DNA of 64,000 nt, from contig CM070581.1 of NCBI GenBank assembly GCA_036346355.1, forward strand, positions 45,155,849-45,219,848, in the 5' to 3' direction. The notes beneath the pieces are model-generated. The model did no database searches, was not told where the DNA came from, and saw only the letters and a list, made by a program, of their open reading frames with translations. The stretch comes from Rhipidocladum racemiflorum (lineage: Eukaryota > Streptophyta > Magnoliopsida > Poales > Poaceae). The stretch's first letter is position 1; every line of letters begins with the position of its first letter. A program made the translations under genes and the position numbers. This document shows, piece by piece, positions 44,529 through 56,366 of the stretch.

Positions 44529-47500
44529 TGTCGGGACCCCGAATTTGCAAATCCGGACCCTCTGTGTATTCAGCACTAGTCCAGGAACGCGCTAGTGCAC
44601 ACAGTCTTAACATCGGTAAATATCACAATCATACCATTCGATACCAATAAAGTACTTTATTTAAATAACCAAACTGGTCGCTTGACCTTATGGCCAAGTT
44701 ACAAATATACGCCTCGCAAGGCGAAACTTATTAAGAGAGAAATAGTAGCAGCGAAAAAATAAGATAACATCGTGGCGCCATCCAGTATACCACAGGCAAC
44801 TGATTGGGCTCGCTCCCTAAGTAGACGGTTCCTCTTGGAGCTCCTCCTCCAGAGCTGGTGTAGTCTCCTCTTCAACTGGTGTTGTATTATGGCAAGGGTG
44901 AGTACTTGGTACTCAGCAAGTCATGCACAGAATGCAAGCTAATATACTATATGCATGGCTTAATACAAAGGAATAGCTCAAGGTATATTTGCAGTAAAAC
45001 AGCATTTGACAAATAGCATGAGTAGATTCGAAAGCAGTGGAAACAAGTATAGCATAGATAACTTTTCAAGGAGTTTAATAAACATCTTTCCCATCCTAAT
45101 CCATATTTCCATCAACATCATCATTTAACCAAACAAACCTTTCAAATCCAAGTTATTTTTGAGAAAATCTAACCCTTGACTGTAATTCCCGAGCGATGTC
45201 CAATACCGCGGACACGGCTATTCGAATAGATTCTACACTCTGCAGAGGTTATGCACTTTACCCACAAGATACAGTCAAACACCACAAAGGCGAGTTCCCG
45301 TAACAAAGTCTTTCGGAAACTTCTAACAATACAAATGGTCCTCCCCGGTTATTGCACACTAACCCTTCCCTTAGCTAAGGCGAAGTTTAGGCCAATCAAC
45401 CGTTAGATGGGTACCCGGCCTCACCCCAGACGCTCCCCGCATAACTTACACAAAGGGTGTAGTTGACCTCCGAGGTCCCACAGTACGTTATTAGCAACTT
45501 AGTCAACTAGGTCCGCCCCATTACGTACATGTGGCCGCACGTTAGACCCAGTTCAAAGGCTTGCAAGGTTAAGTCCTTAGGGTGACCAGGGCAAGACTAC
45601 CCAAGAACCAAATCAACATCCCGATTGCCACAACCGCCCACCTGATTATTCTTGCCACATGCCCCGGTCGAAAAACTATTTATCAAACCCCAGTTGATTA
45701 CCATGCACCACGTGCCATCAACATCACATGATACCTTTCCAAAACAGGTTCAATATATCATTAAGTCAATATTAACATTTGATTGTCCAAAATCATGTCA
45801 TGAGCACGTAGCAGGTCTAAGCAGTATACTACAACGGTCTAAAACCCATGTTGGCAATTTAATAATGTCCAACTAGTAACCACAACTAGGGTGACAAGGG
45901 TCATGGCACATATTTAAATAATCAAGGTGTCATACAGCAAATTGGTATTTATCTAATCCCCCAATTTAAATAAAGTATTTTCTATTTGAACTAGCTTGCA
46001 ATAAGTTAAATCAAAATAGGTTTCAAAATAGGATCAACATGGTCAAAGCACAACTTGCCTTCAAAAAGTACTTATTCTTGGTCTTGAGTTGGATCCTGAG
46101 TCAATACTTCTCCTTCGAATCCTTCCGGCACTTCAACGTCTACTCGTAAAGCGTGCAAATAGCAATACACGAATAAACAATAGGCAAAAAGTGTCCAAAC
46201 ATCCAAATAAAATCCATAAATAGAGAGAACATAATTTTATGAATTTTTAGAAACTGGAATCGTCAAATTCGGAGTTAAAATGCAAAAGTTATAGCATTTT
46301 GAAGTCTAAATAATCAATTAAATAATTTTACAGAGAAAAACTTTAGTCCAAAAATTAAATAAAATTCATATTTAGGTAGATCTCAATTTTATACAAATTT
46401 AGAAATTTGAATCACTCAAATCAGAGTTGAAACGCAAAAGTTATAAGCGTTTGAAGTTTGAATCAAAATCTGAAATCATTATTTCGAATTAATAAATCAT
46501 TTTCTTTTTCGGAAATTAATTATTGCGTCAGCCTGGACACGTGGCAGCCTCTGATTGGTTGGCTGACGTCAGCCGGTCCATGGACTTGGTCCACACTCGG
46601 CTCGGGTCTACCGTGGACTCGGTCCACGGCTCCTCGTGAGACTGACATGTGGGTCCCACCCGTCGCTGGAGTCACGTGCACGGTGCGACTCTCGGGCGAG
46701 ACATCGACATGCGGGCCCCGCGATGTCGCTGACGCCCAAATACGCCAGGCTCGGCCCGCACGCGGGCCCACCGCCGCTGACTCAACGCACGCGCGCGGCG
46801 CCACGTGGCATGATCACGGCCGTTGGATCTAGATCCAACGGTCTAGATCTACCCTAAGTTAACGCAGCTTCAAAGACGTGGCGATCGTGGGCCGCTGGAT
46901 CTTGATCCAACGGTCCAGATCCGACCGTTTTCCAAAGTTTCGGGAAACGTGGACTCACCGTGATCGTCCGATGATCCAACGGCACGGAGCTCGTGGACGG
47001 AGATGGCAACACTACAGGCTGGGTTGCTTGCCGCTAGGAAGATGACCACGGCGCGGCGCTACGGCGTTCTCGGCGTGATCGAGATGTCCGCAGTGCGCCT
47101 TGTCTTGGGGGTTCGAACACAGGCTCCAACACGGCGAACAAGGGCTATCGGTGTCGGAGAAGACGAGGAAACCGTAGCGGCTCCGCCCAAATTCGGCGAG
47201 CAATCGGCACGGTCTGGCGGCGGCTTGAGCTCTATTAGCTAGGGCAAACGAGGCGCATGGAAGAGGGCAACCTCGGGGGCCGGTCCGGGCCTTAAATAGC
47301 CTAGGCATGCGCGCAGAACCCGAAACCCTAACGAACCCGGCGGAGGGCGCGGCGGCGCAGTCCGGATCGGACTCGGCGGAGACGACGACCCGCGGCCGTA
47401 CACGTGTCCGATCAACGGCCACGATTGCCAGGCGCGCACGGGTCCGAGCCGGACCCGGTCGAAACAGTGCGGCCCAATCCTGACCGTTGGATCTCGATCC

Positions 47501-47905
47501 AACGGTTGGGATCGATTAGGTTTAGAGCTGGTTCGGTCGAGTCACGTGGCTCGGGTCGGACTCGAGTCCGACTCGGGTTCCGACTCGGTCGGATGAATAG
47601 TACTTGACCCAACTTGGTTTTCCAGCGATTTAATAATTAAAATAATTTCCAGAAATTCATTTAATTCATTAAAAATAGCAAAAGACTTAGAAAAATTCTG
47701 GAAAATATTTTAGGGTATTTGGGACTCAAATAAAATATTTCCAACAAAATTTTATTTGCAAAGTTTAATTCTTTAATTATTTCAAAGTGGAATAAATTCA
47801 AATAAATTCCAAATAAATCCAAATAAATTCCAGAAAATTCCAAAAATTCACCAAAGTGCCAAATCACACATAGATTTAGGAAAAGCAAAATTTTGGGGTG
47901 TTACA
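44529..47905 (-). mobile_element. SoloLTR-3: Tekay/Del-like gypsy solo LTR in Copia-B LTR
   Basis: On the minus strand it starts TGTAACACCCCAAAATTTTGC (47905) and ends ...TTCGGGGTCCCGACA (44529), 3377 bp. Perfect 5-bp duplication GCATC at 44524-44528 and 47906-47910. Contains a GC-rich block (about 46530-47600) with several copies of a GTTGGATC...GATCCAAC palindromic motif and the exon-like module at 46139-46059. No internal sequence, so it is a solo LTR. Confidence 0.93.
46059..46139 (-). other. Exon-like module in SoloLTR-3
   Basis: 81 nt on the minus strand between acceptor-like TACGAGTAG and GC-type donor GAAG|GCAAGT. Frame RVDVEVPEGFEGEVLTQD, close to SoloLTR-1. Confidence 0.45.
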
Positions 47906-47921
47906 GCATCCCAATCTTACA

Positions 47922-48514
47922 GTGGGCCAGGGTGGCGGGGCCACCGATAGAGGTAGAATGGCTTGGAGTGGCTAACATGTGGTCCCAAGGTGATGGGTCA
48001 ACGCCATGTGTGCCTAAACAGCCAGGAGAGAGAAAAAGAAATGGGTTTTCAATTTTCGGTTTTCGGCTGAGATCAACCACAAATTATTTGAGCTAACAAA
48101 CAGAGATGGAAATTTATGAAAAGTTATTTGAGGGACCTTGATAGGGTTGTACTGATCCTGTAAAATTTTCAGATGATGATAAAACACCTTTAATTTATAA
48201 AATTCTAACAATGCCTCTCATCCAATTACTTAATGTTGTTTTTGATTTTTTTAGAAGCATTAATTATTTTCAAAATTTCTAATACTTTTTGATAGTGATT
48301 TGAGGACCATTTAGGATTTAAATAATTTTTCTCCAAATTTTATGTTTAGTTGACTTTGGAATTAAAATTGAGAAAACAACATAAAGACTGATAAAAATAT
48401 TTACTTAAATTTTAAAAGTTCCTAAAATTCCACAAAAACATGAAGATCCAAATAAAATACATAATTAAGATTAAAATTTTTTATTTCACTTTATTTTCTT
48501 ATTTGGGTCTGTTA
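47922..48514 (-). repeat. Truncated gypsy-type LTR fragment
   Basis: On the minus strand it begins TGTAACAGACCCAAATAAG at 48514, a Tekay-like LTR start. It runs to 47922, where the Copia-B LTR end takes over. No partner, no duplication found. AT-rich with no genes. Confidence 0.5.
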
Positions 48515-48529
48515 CAATCAACATGTGCG

Positions 48530-48905
48530 GAAATGAGCATAGTAGAGATGCGGATGTTGCAGTGGATTTGTGAACATACAAGACGTGGATCAAATCCTCA
48601 ATGATGATATATGCGATAGAGTTGGGGTTGTACTAATTGAAAAAAAAAACGTTTGTCCAACATTGTTTGAGTGGTTTAGTATCTCCAATGGAGGTCTCTT
48701 GAGGGATCGATGCATGGTGCAATATTATGTCGACTTGAAAATATAAGAAGAGGCAGAGATCAAACAAGACTAACATGGGAAGAAGTAGTTAAAGGAGGCT
48801 TGAACGATTGAAATGAATCCAAAGAGTGGCGTTGGATAGGAATGCATGGAAATTAGCAACCCATGTACTGGAACCATGACCTTAGATCAAAGGATTATGA
48901 GTTTT
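48530..48905 (+). pseudogene. LINE reverse transcriptase C-terminal relic
   Basis: Plus-strand frames give MRMLQWICEHTRRGSN and a downstream block with RDRVGVVLIE-like and HVLEP-like remnants. These correspond to the widespread plant LINE 3' motif (MLRW..GHTRRD...RVGV...RGRP...W...IHVPEP). Multiple frameshifts. About 375 bp only. Confidence 0.55.
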
Positions 48906-48914
48906 ATGGACTTG

Positions 48915-49084
48915 TGGTGGAATTAGTCCCACATTGCTTATTTAAAGTGAGTTGTAGTAGTACATAATGTTTGTTGGGTCTAAACGTAGCAACTCTGGGT
49001 TAACCCTTTTAGACAAAGCGTTGGCAAAAGTGAAATCGAGGCGCTATATGTGCGCCGGCCCGTCCCATGGGTGGGTTGGACATT
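48915..49084 (+). repeat. Possible TRIM-like LTR fragment
   Basis: GGTGGAATTAGTCCCACATTGC resembles the start of TRIM LTRs such as TRIM-1 (16558), and the following 150 bp includes a TTTAAAGTGAGTTG stretch. No boundaries, primer site or duplication could be fixed. Confidence 0.3.
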
Positions 49085-49178
49085 GAACGGATTTTCAGCT
49101 AGGGTGTTACGCGATGTAGATAAATGGAGATCTTACCTTCAAAGAGGGCCATTCACAATTAAAACAGACCACAAAAGT
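49085..49178 (+). pseudogene. Gypsy-C RNase H, first part
   Basis: EFSARVLRDVDKWRSYLQRG followed by PFTIKTDHKS: the RT-associated RNase H region. Cut at 49178 by the copia solo LTR and resumed at about 51632. Confidence 0.75.
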
Positions 49179-50172
49179 TGTTGGAGAATGGGCAGGCTAC
49201 TCTAGCGTAAATTCAAAAAATTTTATTGTGTAACCAAGGAATCACTTCAAGTTATTAATCATGGAATTACCACTAGACGCATAGACCCCTAGCAAAAGTA
49301 GAGTCAATGTAGTACGATAGTGCAGATGTAGTCGTACTAGCCTCGTGCCTTCTCCAACAGTTCCTCGTGAGCGTCGCAGGTTGCGGATCGTCCTAGCATT
49401 GTAGCCTCGCAGCAACGCCTCCAAGGTATCCACGTGTATGGGACATGAACACCACGTGCCGGAGTGCTAGCGTCGGTTTTGCGGCTTGGGCGAAAGAGGG
49501 GTGGCAGCTAGGGTTTCGGGAATTCTAAATTCCTACTGTATCACTTAACCCAAAAGCCAGCATCCCCTCGCTTTATATGGACACCCCATAATGGTCTTTA
49601 CATTAGAGGCCCATTAGGAACTTAAAACCCATCAAAATTCGGATCACCATCCGAATTAAGTCCGAACCCTTTAAGCGTGTGACCATATTGGTTCACGTAT
49701 ACTTAGACATGGCTCAAGTACTCTTACTCGACCATTAATCGGTAGCGGTCTCTAGCAGGAAGTGCCGACTTCCGAGTATATGTAAATATCATATCGGACG
49801 AACCTAAACAATGCTTAGTTATATGCATTTCCCTTTGCCTCATGATATTGGTCAAACTTAAGGCGAGTATATGCCATCCTTGTTTAGTTAGCTCGACCAC
49901 TCTTTCTCGATCGTGTGACTCGGAATCCCCAACTATGGTTAACTCTTTAACTACGAGTAGCATGGCTATGCATTTCCGGAATCCGACCACTCGAGAGGCC
50001 TAGAGATATCTCTTCCGTTGAATGGAGGGGCAAATCCCATATTGATCGACCATACATTGCAGCATGCTTCATGACAAACCCGAAAGCCACCTTATAACTA
50101 CCCAGTTACAGAGTTGCGTTTGGCAACCCCTATGTAAGTCATTACACATCTCGAGTACATGCGCCAACCTAA

Positions 50173-50720
50173 GAGCATCTCCTGCAAGAGCCCCTAAAAC
50201 AGGGTCCCTATTTTGGATTTAGGGGCTCCCCCTATTTTTTGAGGCCCTGTTTTCAGAGCACAAGTCCAGCAACAGCCCTTAAATCTCAGCCCCTATTTTA
50301 TTTTTTCTCCTATTTTGACATATCCGCTATGTATAATCTTTATTTGACACCACTAAAATTCAATCAAAAATATTTGTAATACATAAAACATAAGCATATT
50401 AACATTTACAATTTAAAAACATGAAATTTAAAATTTTCAAAACATGATAAAATTTTCGAAGCCTCTCATGTATTTCCCTATCTTCAATAATAGGGGTTGT
50501 ACTCGTGTCCCTGAGAATTGGGGCTGAGGAGGCAAATTTAGGGGCCTCCTAATTTTAGGGGCTTGAGTTGGGGGCCCCTGGGAATTGGGGCTGAGGAGGC
50601 AAATTTAGGGCCCCCCTAATTTTAGGGGCTTGAGTTGGGGCCCTGCTGGATCTGTTTTTTTTACTGCACTCCCTATTTTAAGGTTTAGGGGCTGGTTTAG
50701 GGGCTCTGCTGGAGATGCTC
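50173..50720. mobile_element. Tourist-like (PIF/Harbinger) MITE
   Basis: Terminal inverted repeats GAGCATCTCCTGCAAGAGCC and, reverse-complemented, GAGCATCTCCAGCAGAGCC. Flanking 3-bp duplication TAA (50170-50172, 50721-50723). 548 bp. The interior includes a direct repeat of GGGAATTGGGGCTGAGGAGG (about 50514 and 50580). Confidence 0.92.
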
Positions 50721-50969
50721 TAAGGATATAGCATACATATTGTATATGAGAGCAACTGATGATAAGAAGATTACAACGTTCTCGCAGTGTCTCAAGGTGG
50801 ATCGATCCTATTCATATTCTCTAACATGTGTCCATATTATTGGTTTAATATCTCCATATCTATGACCCACGAAACATGGTCATTAACCAATATAGATGCT
50901 AGTCTATTCACATGTGTCCTCATATGTTTTATCGACTGGGGATCACTTTAGAATAGTCATCACAAAGTC

Positions 50970-51010
50970 ATATACATATATATATGTATATATATGTATG
51001 TATATATATA
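50970..51010. repeat. TA/TATG microsatellite, left side of Micron-like element
   Basis: TATATA with TATG interruptions, ending directly at GTACAATTACC. Confidence 0.85.
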
Positions 51011-51424
51011 GTACAATTACCTGGGACACCAAGGTGCCTGGGCACCATGATCCAAAATGGGTACTTTCCATATGTATTTGTATGCGAAAATTTTTGAAAT
51101 TTTTAGGATGTTGAGTTCAACTAGGTTACTAACTAGTTCAAACAAGTTTGAACTGAAATTCAAATTAAAGTTTCCTTTTTTGATGATAGTTTGATTGTAG
51201 GTATGTGTTGATCATATATATAAATCGGCAAAGTATGTAATCTAAATTCATTCAAATCTTCAAATTCGAGTATATTTTTTAAAAGGTATGTGTTTCATTT
51301 GAATTCTTATAGATGGGTATATACTCTAAAACTGAAAGTTTTGAAAAATATATCCGAATTTGACTTGAATTAATGCAGTTAAAATCATGGTGCTCAGGCA
51401 CCATGGTGTCCCATTCCGTTATCC
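51011..51424. mobile_element. Micron-like element embedded in a TA microsatellite
   Basis: A 414-bp unique body flanked on both sides by TA/TATG microsatellite. Near its ends lie inverted repeats of about 30 bp: GGGACACCAAGGTGCCTGGG (51023 on) and the reverse complement near 51384-51414 (CATGGTGCTCAGGCACCATGG). Known rice Micron elements are of similar size and sit in (TA)n. I have not compared sequences, so the family name is a suggestion. Confidence 0.5.
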
Positions 51425-51436
51425 TATATATGTATG

Positions 51437-51527
<91 letters not shown>
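51425..51527. repeat. TA then GA compound microsatellite
   Basis: (TA)n at 51425-51486 followed by (GA)n at 51487-51527. Antisense and sense frames here are repeat artefacts. Confidence 0.95.
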
Positions 51528-51531
<4 letters not shown>

Positions 51532-51631
51532 ACAAACAACTCACATACTTGCTTTTAAATAATAATGACAATATTCAAGAAACAAGATAATTAATCTATG
51601 ATTGCTTTTGGGGCATATCTCCAACAAAAAT

Positions 51632-51800
51632 TTGTGTCATTTCGAAGATTAAGTGCTAACTTTGGAATTACAGAAAAAGGCTACACTAAGCTCGGTGGGC
51701 TTCAATATAAATTTAAATACCAGAAAGGCAAAGATAATAAAGTGGGCGATACCTTGTCCAGGCCAGGACAAGTAAGTCCGTTGAACTCAATTTGAGTGAT
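51632..51800 (+). pseudogene. Gypsy-C RNase H, second part
   Basis: Continues the domain cut at 49178. It contains YTKLGGLQYKFKYQKGKDN and VGDTLSR, the conserved RNase H end. Upstream frame has a stop and small shift. Confidence 0.75.
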
Positions 51801-51894
51801 TCAGCCTTTGTGGATTTAGGAGGTTGCTTACTAAGTTGTGTGTGCATGGTTCCATTGAACAAGGTTATACTCTACAGAAGGTCTAATTAGTCAT

Positions 51895-52885
51895 CATGGC
51901 AGGATTTGGGTGGGAGCAAATGCAGGTCTCCAAACAAAGTTAATAAAGACTTTCCGTCCCTGTCCCATTGGAGAGCATTCTAGTATACAAGCTACATACC
52001 AACAAGTCAAGAAGCTCTTCAGTTGGTCTGGGATGAAGCAAGACGTGGAAAATTATGAGCAGCAGTGTGTTCTATGTCAAGGCCAAACATAAAAACTGTA
52101 AATTACCTGGACTATGATGCCCCTTACCTATACCAGCAGGGGCATTGCAAGATTTGACAATGGACTTTATCAAAGGGCTGCCCCAAGTCAGAAGGCTACA
52201 ATGTCAGTCCGATGATTGTGCATAGATTTACAAAGTATGGCCGTTTCCTCTCTCAAGCATCCTTTCACTGCTGTTCAGGACTTCAGGCGGCCGAATTGTT
52301 CTTGCATCAGATTGTCAGATCGATTGGCATTCCTATGTCAATCACTTCAGATAGAGATAAAAAGTTTACATGTATGTTTTGGAAGGAGCTGTTCAAGTCA
52401 ATAGGCACATAATTGCAGATGAGTACTGCATAGCACCCTCACCCTCTGATGGTCAGAGTGAAAGGGTCGGTCAAACAATGTTTGGAGATGTATCTTTGAT
52501 GTGCAGTTCAGGAGATACCCACTGAGTGGTATGCATGGCTACCTCAAGCTAAATATTGGTATAAAACGAATTAACATGCAACATTGGGGTGCTCATCACA
52601 TAAAGCATTATATGGAACTGAACCTAATTATGGGCAAGCGCCAGACTTAACTGTTCGTACAAATCCTGAAGTGGTGGATATACTGGCTGAAAGCGAATTA
52701 TACTCTAAATTCGCGAAGAACCAATTGGCTAAAGCTCAACTGAGAATGAAGAACAGCGCTGACAGCAAAAGAGTGCCAATAGTTTCAGGTGGGAGAAAAG
52801 GTATATTTGAAGCTGCAGCCCTATGCTCAATCCTCAGTTGTCACCAGAGTGATCCCTAAGTTAGCTTATAAGTATTATGGAGCAT
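51895..52885 (+). pseudogene. Gypsy-C integrase
   Basis: H2C2 zinc-binding segment (HSSIQATYQQVKKLFSW, then CVLCQGQ, 51970-52090), catalytic core (TMDFIKGLPQ, VHRFTKYGRF, SDRDKKFTCMFWKELF, 52155-52410) and the C-terminal part (ALYGTEPNYGQAPDL, AKAQLRMKNSADSKR, 52584-52790). Frame changes near 52190, 52410 and 52790. Interrupted at 52890 by Copia-C. Confidence 0.8.
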
Positions 52886-52890
52886 ATACT

Positions 52891-53308
52891 TGTTAGATAA
52901 TTTATCTAAGGACTGAGTCTTGATTCTTATCTAGCCTAGGTCATGATCAGAAGATCAATGCGGAATAAAGTCATTAGAACTAACCCGGTGAAGATGCAGC
53001 CATTAGTGTTCTTGATCGGTCGATGAGGCAGTAGCAAGAAGAAGAGATCACCGTGATCCTCACGGTAATGGTATAGGGCCTTCGGTAGCCTTGCGCTAGA
53101 AACTTAGATCGGATGGTGTCAAGGAGAGTAAGCTCGTGGTTGTTCTGTATCAATATGAGCCGGTTTCTCCCCTCCTTTTTCTAGTGCTGGTACCGGGACC
53201 AAAACCAAAGACGTTGGTGCGCTCCTGATCATTGCGCGTTCGTTATTCGTGGTGGTTTAGATCCGAGTTTTTCGGATTTCGTTAGATTAGCTGAGATCAC
53301 CACTAACA
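52891..53308 (-). repeat. Copia-C 3' LTR
   Basis: TGTTAG...ACTAACA on the plus strand. Aligned along its length with 58963-59380. Confidence 0.95.
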
Positions 53309-53541
53309 TTCTCCCACTTGATCGAAAGGCTAATAACATGAGTTCATACTCATCAGAACAGCACACCAAGATAAAGTATTACAGCGATTAATAAAGTCAC
53401 CGCTGAAACCCAATACCTATAGCGCATAACTCTAACTCAATGGAATAATTACTTATTCTTAATGGGAGTTTGGTTTATTTCTTATGGTCCTCATTTCCAG
53501 AATCAGAGGCTTTCCAATAAACCCATGCCGGCAACATGCTC

Positions 53542-54780
53542 TCAAAAGAGACTGGGTGGTAAGCCTTTAGTAAGCGGATCCGCAAGCATAGACTTAGTAC
53601 TTATATGCTTGACATCAATTGTCTGATTCTGGATTCTATCTTTCACAACATGATACTTAATGTCAATGTGTTTGGCAGCAGCACTTGACTTGTTGTTACT
53701 CGAATAGAAAACTGTAGCCTTATTATCGCAGTATACTGTTAGTGGTTTAGATATACTGTCAACCACTCTTAGTCCGGGAATGAAATTCTTAAGCCATACA
53801 GCCTGCCCAGTAGCCTCATAACATGACACAAACTCAGCCTGCATCGTTGATGATGCAGTAAATGATTGTTTGGAGCTTTTCCACAAAATGGCTCCTCCCG
53901 CAAGTGTGAAGATATAACCTGATGTGGATTTCTTAGTATCAACACAACCTGCAAAGTCAGCGTCTGAATAACCCACAACCTCAAGGTCATCAGACTTCTT
54001 ATATGTGAGCATGAAATGCTTAATACCTTGCAAATAACGCAAGACTTTCTTAACGGCTTTCCAGTGGTCCAACCTTGTATTTGATTGATATCTGCCAAGT
54101 ATCTCGGTTACGAATGCTAAATCAGGGCGAGTACAAACTTGAGCATACATAATGCTTCCGACAGCTGAAGAATAAGGAATCCCCTTCATCTGATCAGTTT
54201 CTAATTGATTCCTTGGACATTGGAATGTTCCAAATTTATCGCCCTTTACAATAGGAGCAGGCGTGACAGAGCAGTTATGCATATTATATCTCTTAAGCAC
54301 TCTGTCAATATATGCCTTTTGGGACAGGCCTAATATCCCTTTGGACCTATCTCGGTGAATCTTAATGCCCAAAACATAAGAGGCATCACCAAGATCCTTC
54401 ATGTCAAAATTAGCGGAAAGAAATCTTTTGGTCTCATACAACATATCCATATCGCTGCTAGCCAACAAGATATCGTCCACATAAAGTACTAAGATAGTGA
54501 ATTTGCTACCCTTAATCTTAATATATATGCAATTGTCCACATCATTTTCTTTGAAACCAAAATTTCTTATGGTCTCATCGAATTTAAGATACCACTGTCT
54601 AGACGCCTGCTTTAGTCCATAGATGGATTTCTTAAGTCTGCATCCCATATGTTCCTTGCCTTCCACGACAAAACCTTCCGGTTGAGCCATGAAAACATCT
54701 TCGTGCAAGTCACCATTAAAGAATGCAGTTTTAACATCCATCTGATGTAGCTCTAAATCATAATGAGCAACAAGCGCCAT
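53542..54780 (-). pseudogene. Copia-C reverse transcriptase (C-terminal) and RNase H
   Basis: A 412-codon open frame. RT motifs are MDVKTAFFNGDLHEDVFM, YGLKQASRQWY and the catalytic LYVDDILLASSD, all intact. The RNase H follows: YSDADFAGCVDTKKSTSG, WKSSKQSFTASSTMQAEF, VYCDNKATVF, HIDIKYHVVKD and the end MLADPLTKGLPPSLF. The frame is separated from the RT N-terminus (55190-54789) by a frameshift. Enzymatically this is the best preserved part of any retroelement in the window. Confidence 0.9.
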
Positions 54781-55190
54781 GACAATTCTTAGCGAATCTT
54801 TTTTCGAGACGGGAGAGAAAGTATCAACATAATCCCCTCTCTTTGTGTAAACCCTTTTGCTACAAGCCTTGCCTTGAATCTTTCGATATTTCCCTTAGAG
54901 TCATGCTTAGTTTTGTAGACCCATCTACAGCCTATAGTTTTGACTCCATCAGGAATTTCTACTAAATCCCAGACGTCATTAATGCTCATAGACTTCATTT
55001 CATCCTGCATGGCCTCAAGCCACTTGGATGAATCCTTAGTCATCATGGCCTCCTTAAATGATGTAGGATCATCTACCTTCCCTATGTCACATACATCTTC
55101 ATTCATGTATATAACATAATCATTAGGGATGGCTGATCTTCTTTCCCGCTGTGATCTCCTTAGTGGTTCATTAGCTATCACAGAAGGCAA
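54781..55190 (-). pseudogene. Copia-C reverse transcriptase N-terminal part
   Basis: Frame of 133 codons with RRSQRERRSAIPNDYV, AMQDEMKSMSINDVWDLVE and CRWVYKTKHDSKGNIERFKARLVAKGFTQREG. After QREG the frame is wrong. The family expects an Asp-Tyr-Val-Asp segment here, and a 4-nt deletion near 54830 explains the shift to the next frame. Confidence 0.88.
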
Positions 55191-55233
55191 TTAAGGCTCA
55201 TCATTAGGTGCTGTACTGTTGATGACTGAATCC

Positions 55234-56350
55234 TCAGATGGGGGGGTCAACTCCAGAATTCTCAGCTGGAGGTATAACTATATGAGGTAAAGGAATGATA
55301 GTCTCTTGGATTATCGGCAATGGTACATAAGTCCGAACCTCCTCAAGATCTATTTTCCTAGCCTCTGAACTCCCACTGATTTCATCATTCTCTAAGAATA
55401 CAGCATGGCGGGTTTCCACAAACTTAGTGATATGATTTGGACAATAAAATCGATATCCCTTAGACCTTTCAGGATATCCAATAAAATGGCAACTTATTGT
55501 CTTAGGATCCAATTTTCCAAGATGTGGATTACAGACTTTAGCTTCAGCAGGACAACCCCACACATGCAAATACTTTAAGCTCGGTTTCCTTCCAGTCCAT
55601 AATTCATAAGGGGTTTTAGGGACTGATTTACTGGGAACCCGATTAAGTATGTGTGCGGCTGTCTTTAATGCTTCCATCCACAGACTAACTGGTAAACTGG
55701 AGTAACTCATCATGCTACGCACCATATCCATAAGGGTGCGATTGCGCCTTTCAGCTACTCCATTTTGCTGAGGTTCACCAGGTGTGGAATATTGGGCTAC
55801 TATGCCATTTTTCGAAAGAAACTTAGCAAATGGACCAGGAATTTATCCATAAAGAGCATGTCTCCCATAGTATTCTCCTCCACGATCCGATCTCACTATT
55901 TTAATCTTTAAGTCATGCTGATTTTCTACTTCAGCCTTAAAGATTTTGAATTTATCGAGTGATTCAGATCGATCACGAATGGGGAAAATATAACCATAAC
56001 GGGAGAAGCCGTCAGTGAACGTGATAAAGGAGTTATACCCATCAACAAAAATACAGGAAAAGGTCCACATATGTCAGTGTGGATTAATTCTAAGAGTCAT
56101 GTGCTTCGTGTGGCTCCTTTCTTAATTTGTTTTACATATTTCCCTTTAATGCAATCAATACAATGATCTGAGTCAGAGAAGTCTAGAGGCTAGAGTATCT
56201 CTTCCTTAATAAGACATTCCATTCTCCCCTTCGAAATATGGCCTAAACGACAGTGCCACAATTTCGATGAAGTCTCATCACCTAGACTTCTCTTTCACTT
56301 ATTGGTGGCATCACATACATTCATCGATACAGGAAAATCAGAGAGATGAA
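55234..56350 (-). pseudogene. Copia-C GAG-pre-integrase and integrase
   Basis: Minus strand. The pre-integrase zinc segment (LWHCRLGHISKGRMECLI, then HCIDCIKGK) lies at about 56275-56140. The catalytic core is at 56070-55843 (VDGYNSFITFTDGFSRYGY, VRSDRGGEYYG). An in-frame TAA near 55845 stands where Gln is expected. The C-terminus follows (GEPQQNGVAERRNRTL, then 55731-55234 with YELWTGRKPSLKYLHVWGC and FIGYPERSKGYRFYCP). Confidence 0.88.
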
Positions 56351-56366
56351 GCATATAGAGTCTGTC

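Larger units (their letters stand above)
40675..47921 (+). mobile_element. Copia-B: long SIRE-like copia LTR, split by SoloLTR-3
   Basis: Starts TGTTAATGTTGTGTTTTG and ends ...CTCTAGTCGGCATC|CCAATCTTACA around the SoloLTR-3 insertion. The CACCTATTCACCCCTCTCTAG end is typical of grass SIRE-type LTRs. A TATA box lies at about 42601. No primer site, coding region or partner LTR follows, so it is a solo LTR or an LTR left by truncation. The flanks (TTAAG and GTGGG) do not match, so its integrity is uncertain. Length without SoloLTR-3 is about 3.87 kb, long for copia. Another insertion may be hidden in it. Confidence 0.6.
49179..51626 (-). mobile_element. Angela-like copia solo LTR in Gypsy-C
   Basis: On the minus strand it starts TGTTGGAGATATGCCCCAAAA (51626) and ends ...CCCATTCTCCAACA (49179). 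Flanks are AAAGT (49174-49178) and AAAAT (51627-51631), a 5-bp duplication with one change. No primer site or coding region, so it is a solo LTR. It contains a Tourist MITE (50173-50720), a Micron-like element (51011-51424) and TA/GA microsatellites. Without the MITE it is about 1.9 kb. The 88-codon frame at 49990-49724 is not a gene. Confidence 0.85.

Noticed and set aside
51279..51558. Open frames of Ile/Tyr and Ser/Leu or Arg/Glu repeats
   Set aside because: Translations of the TA and GA microsatellites.
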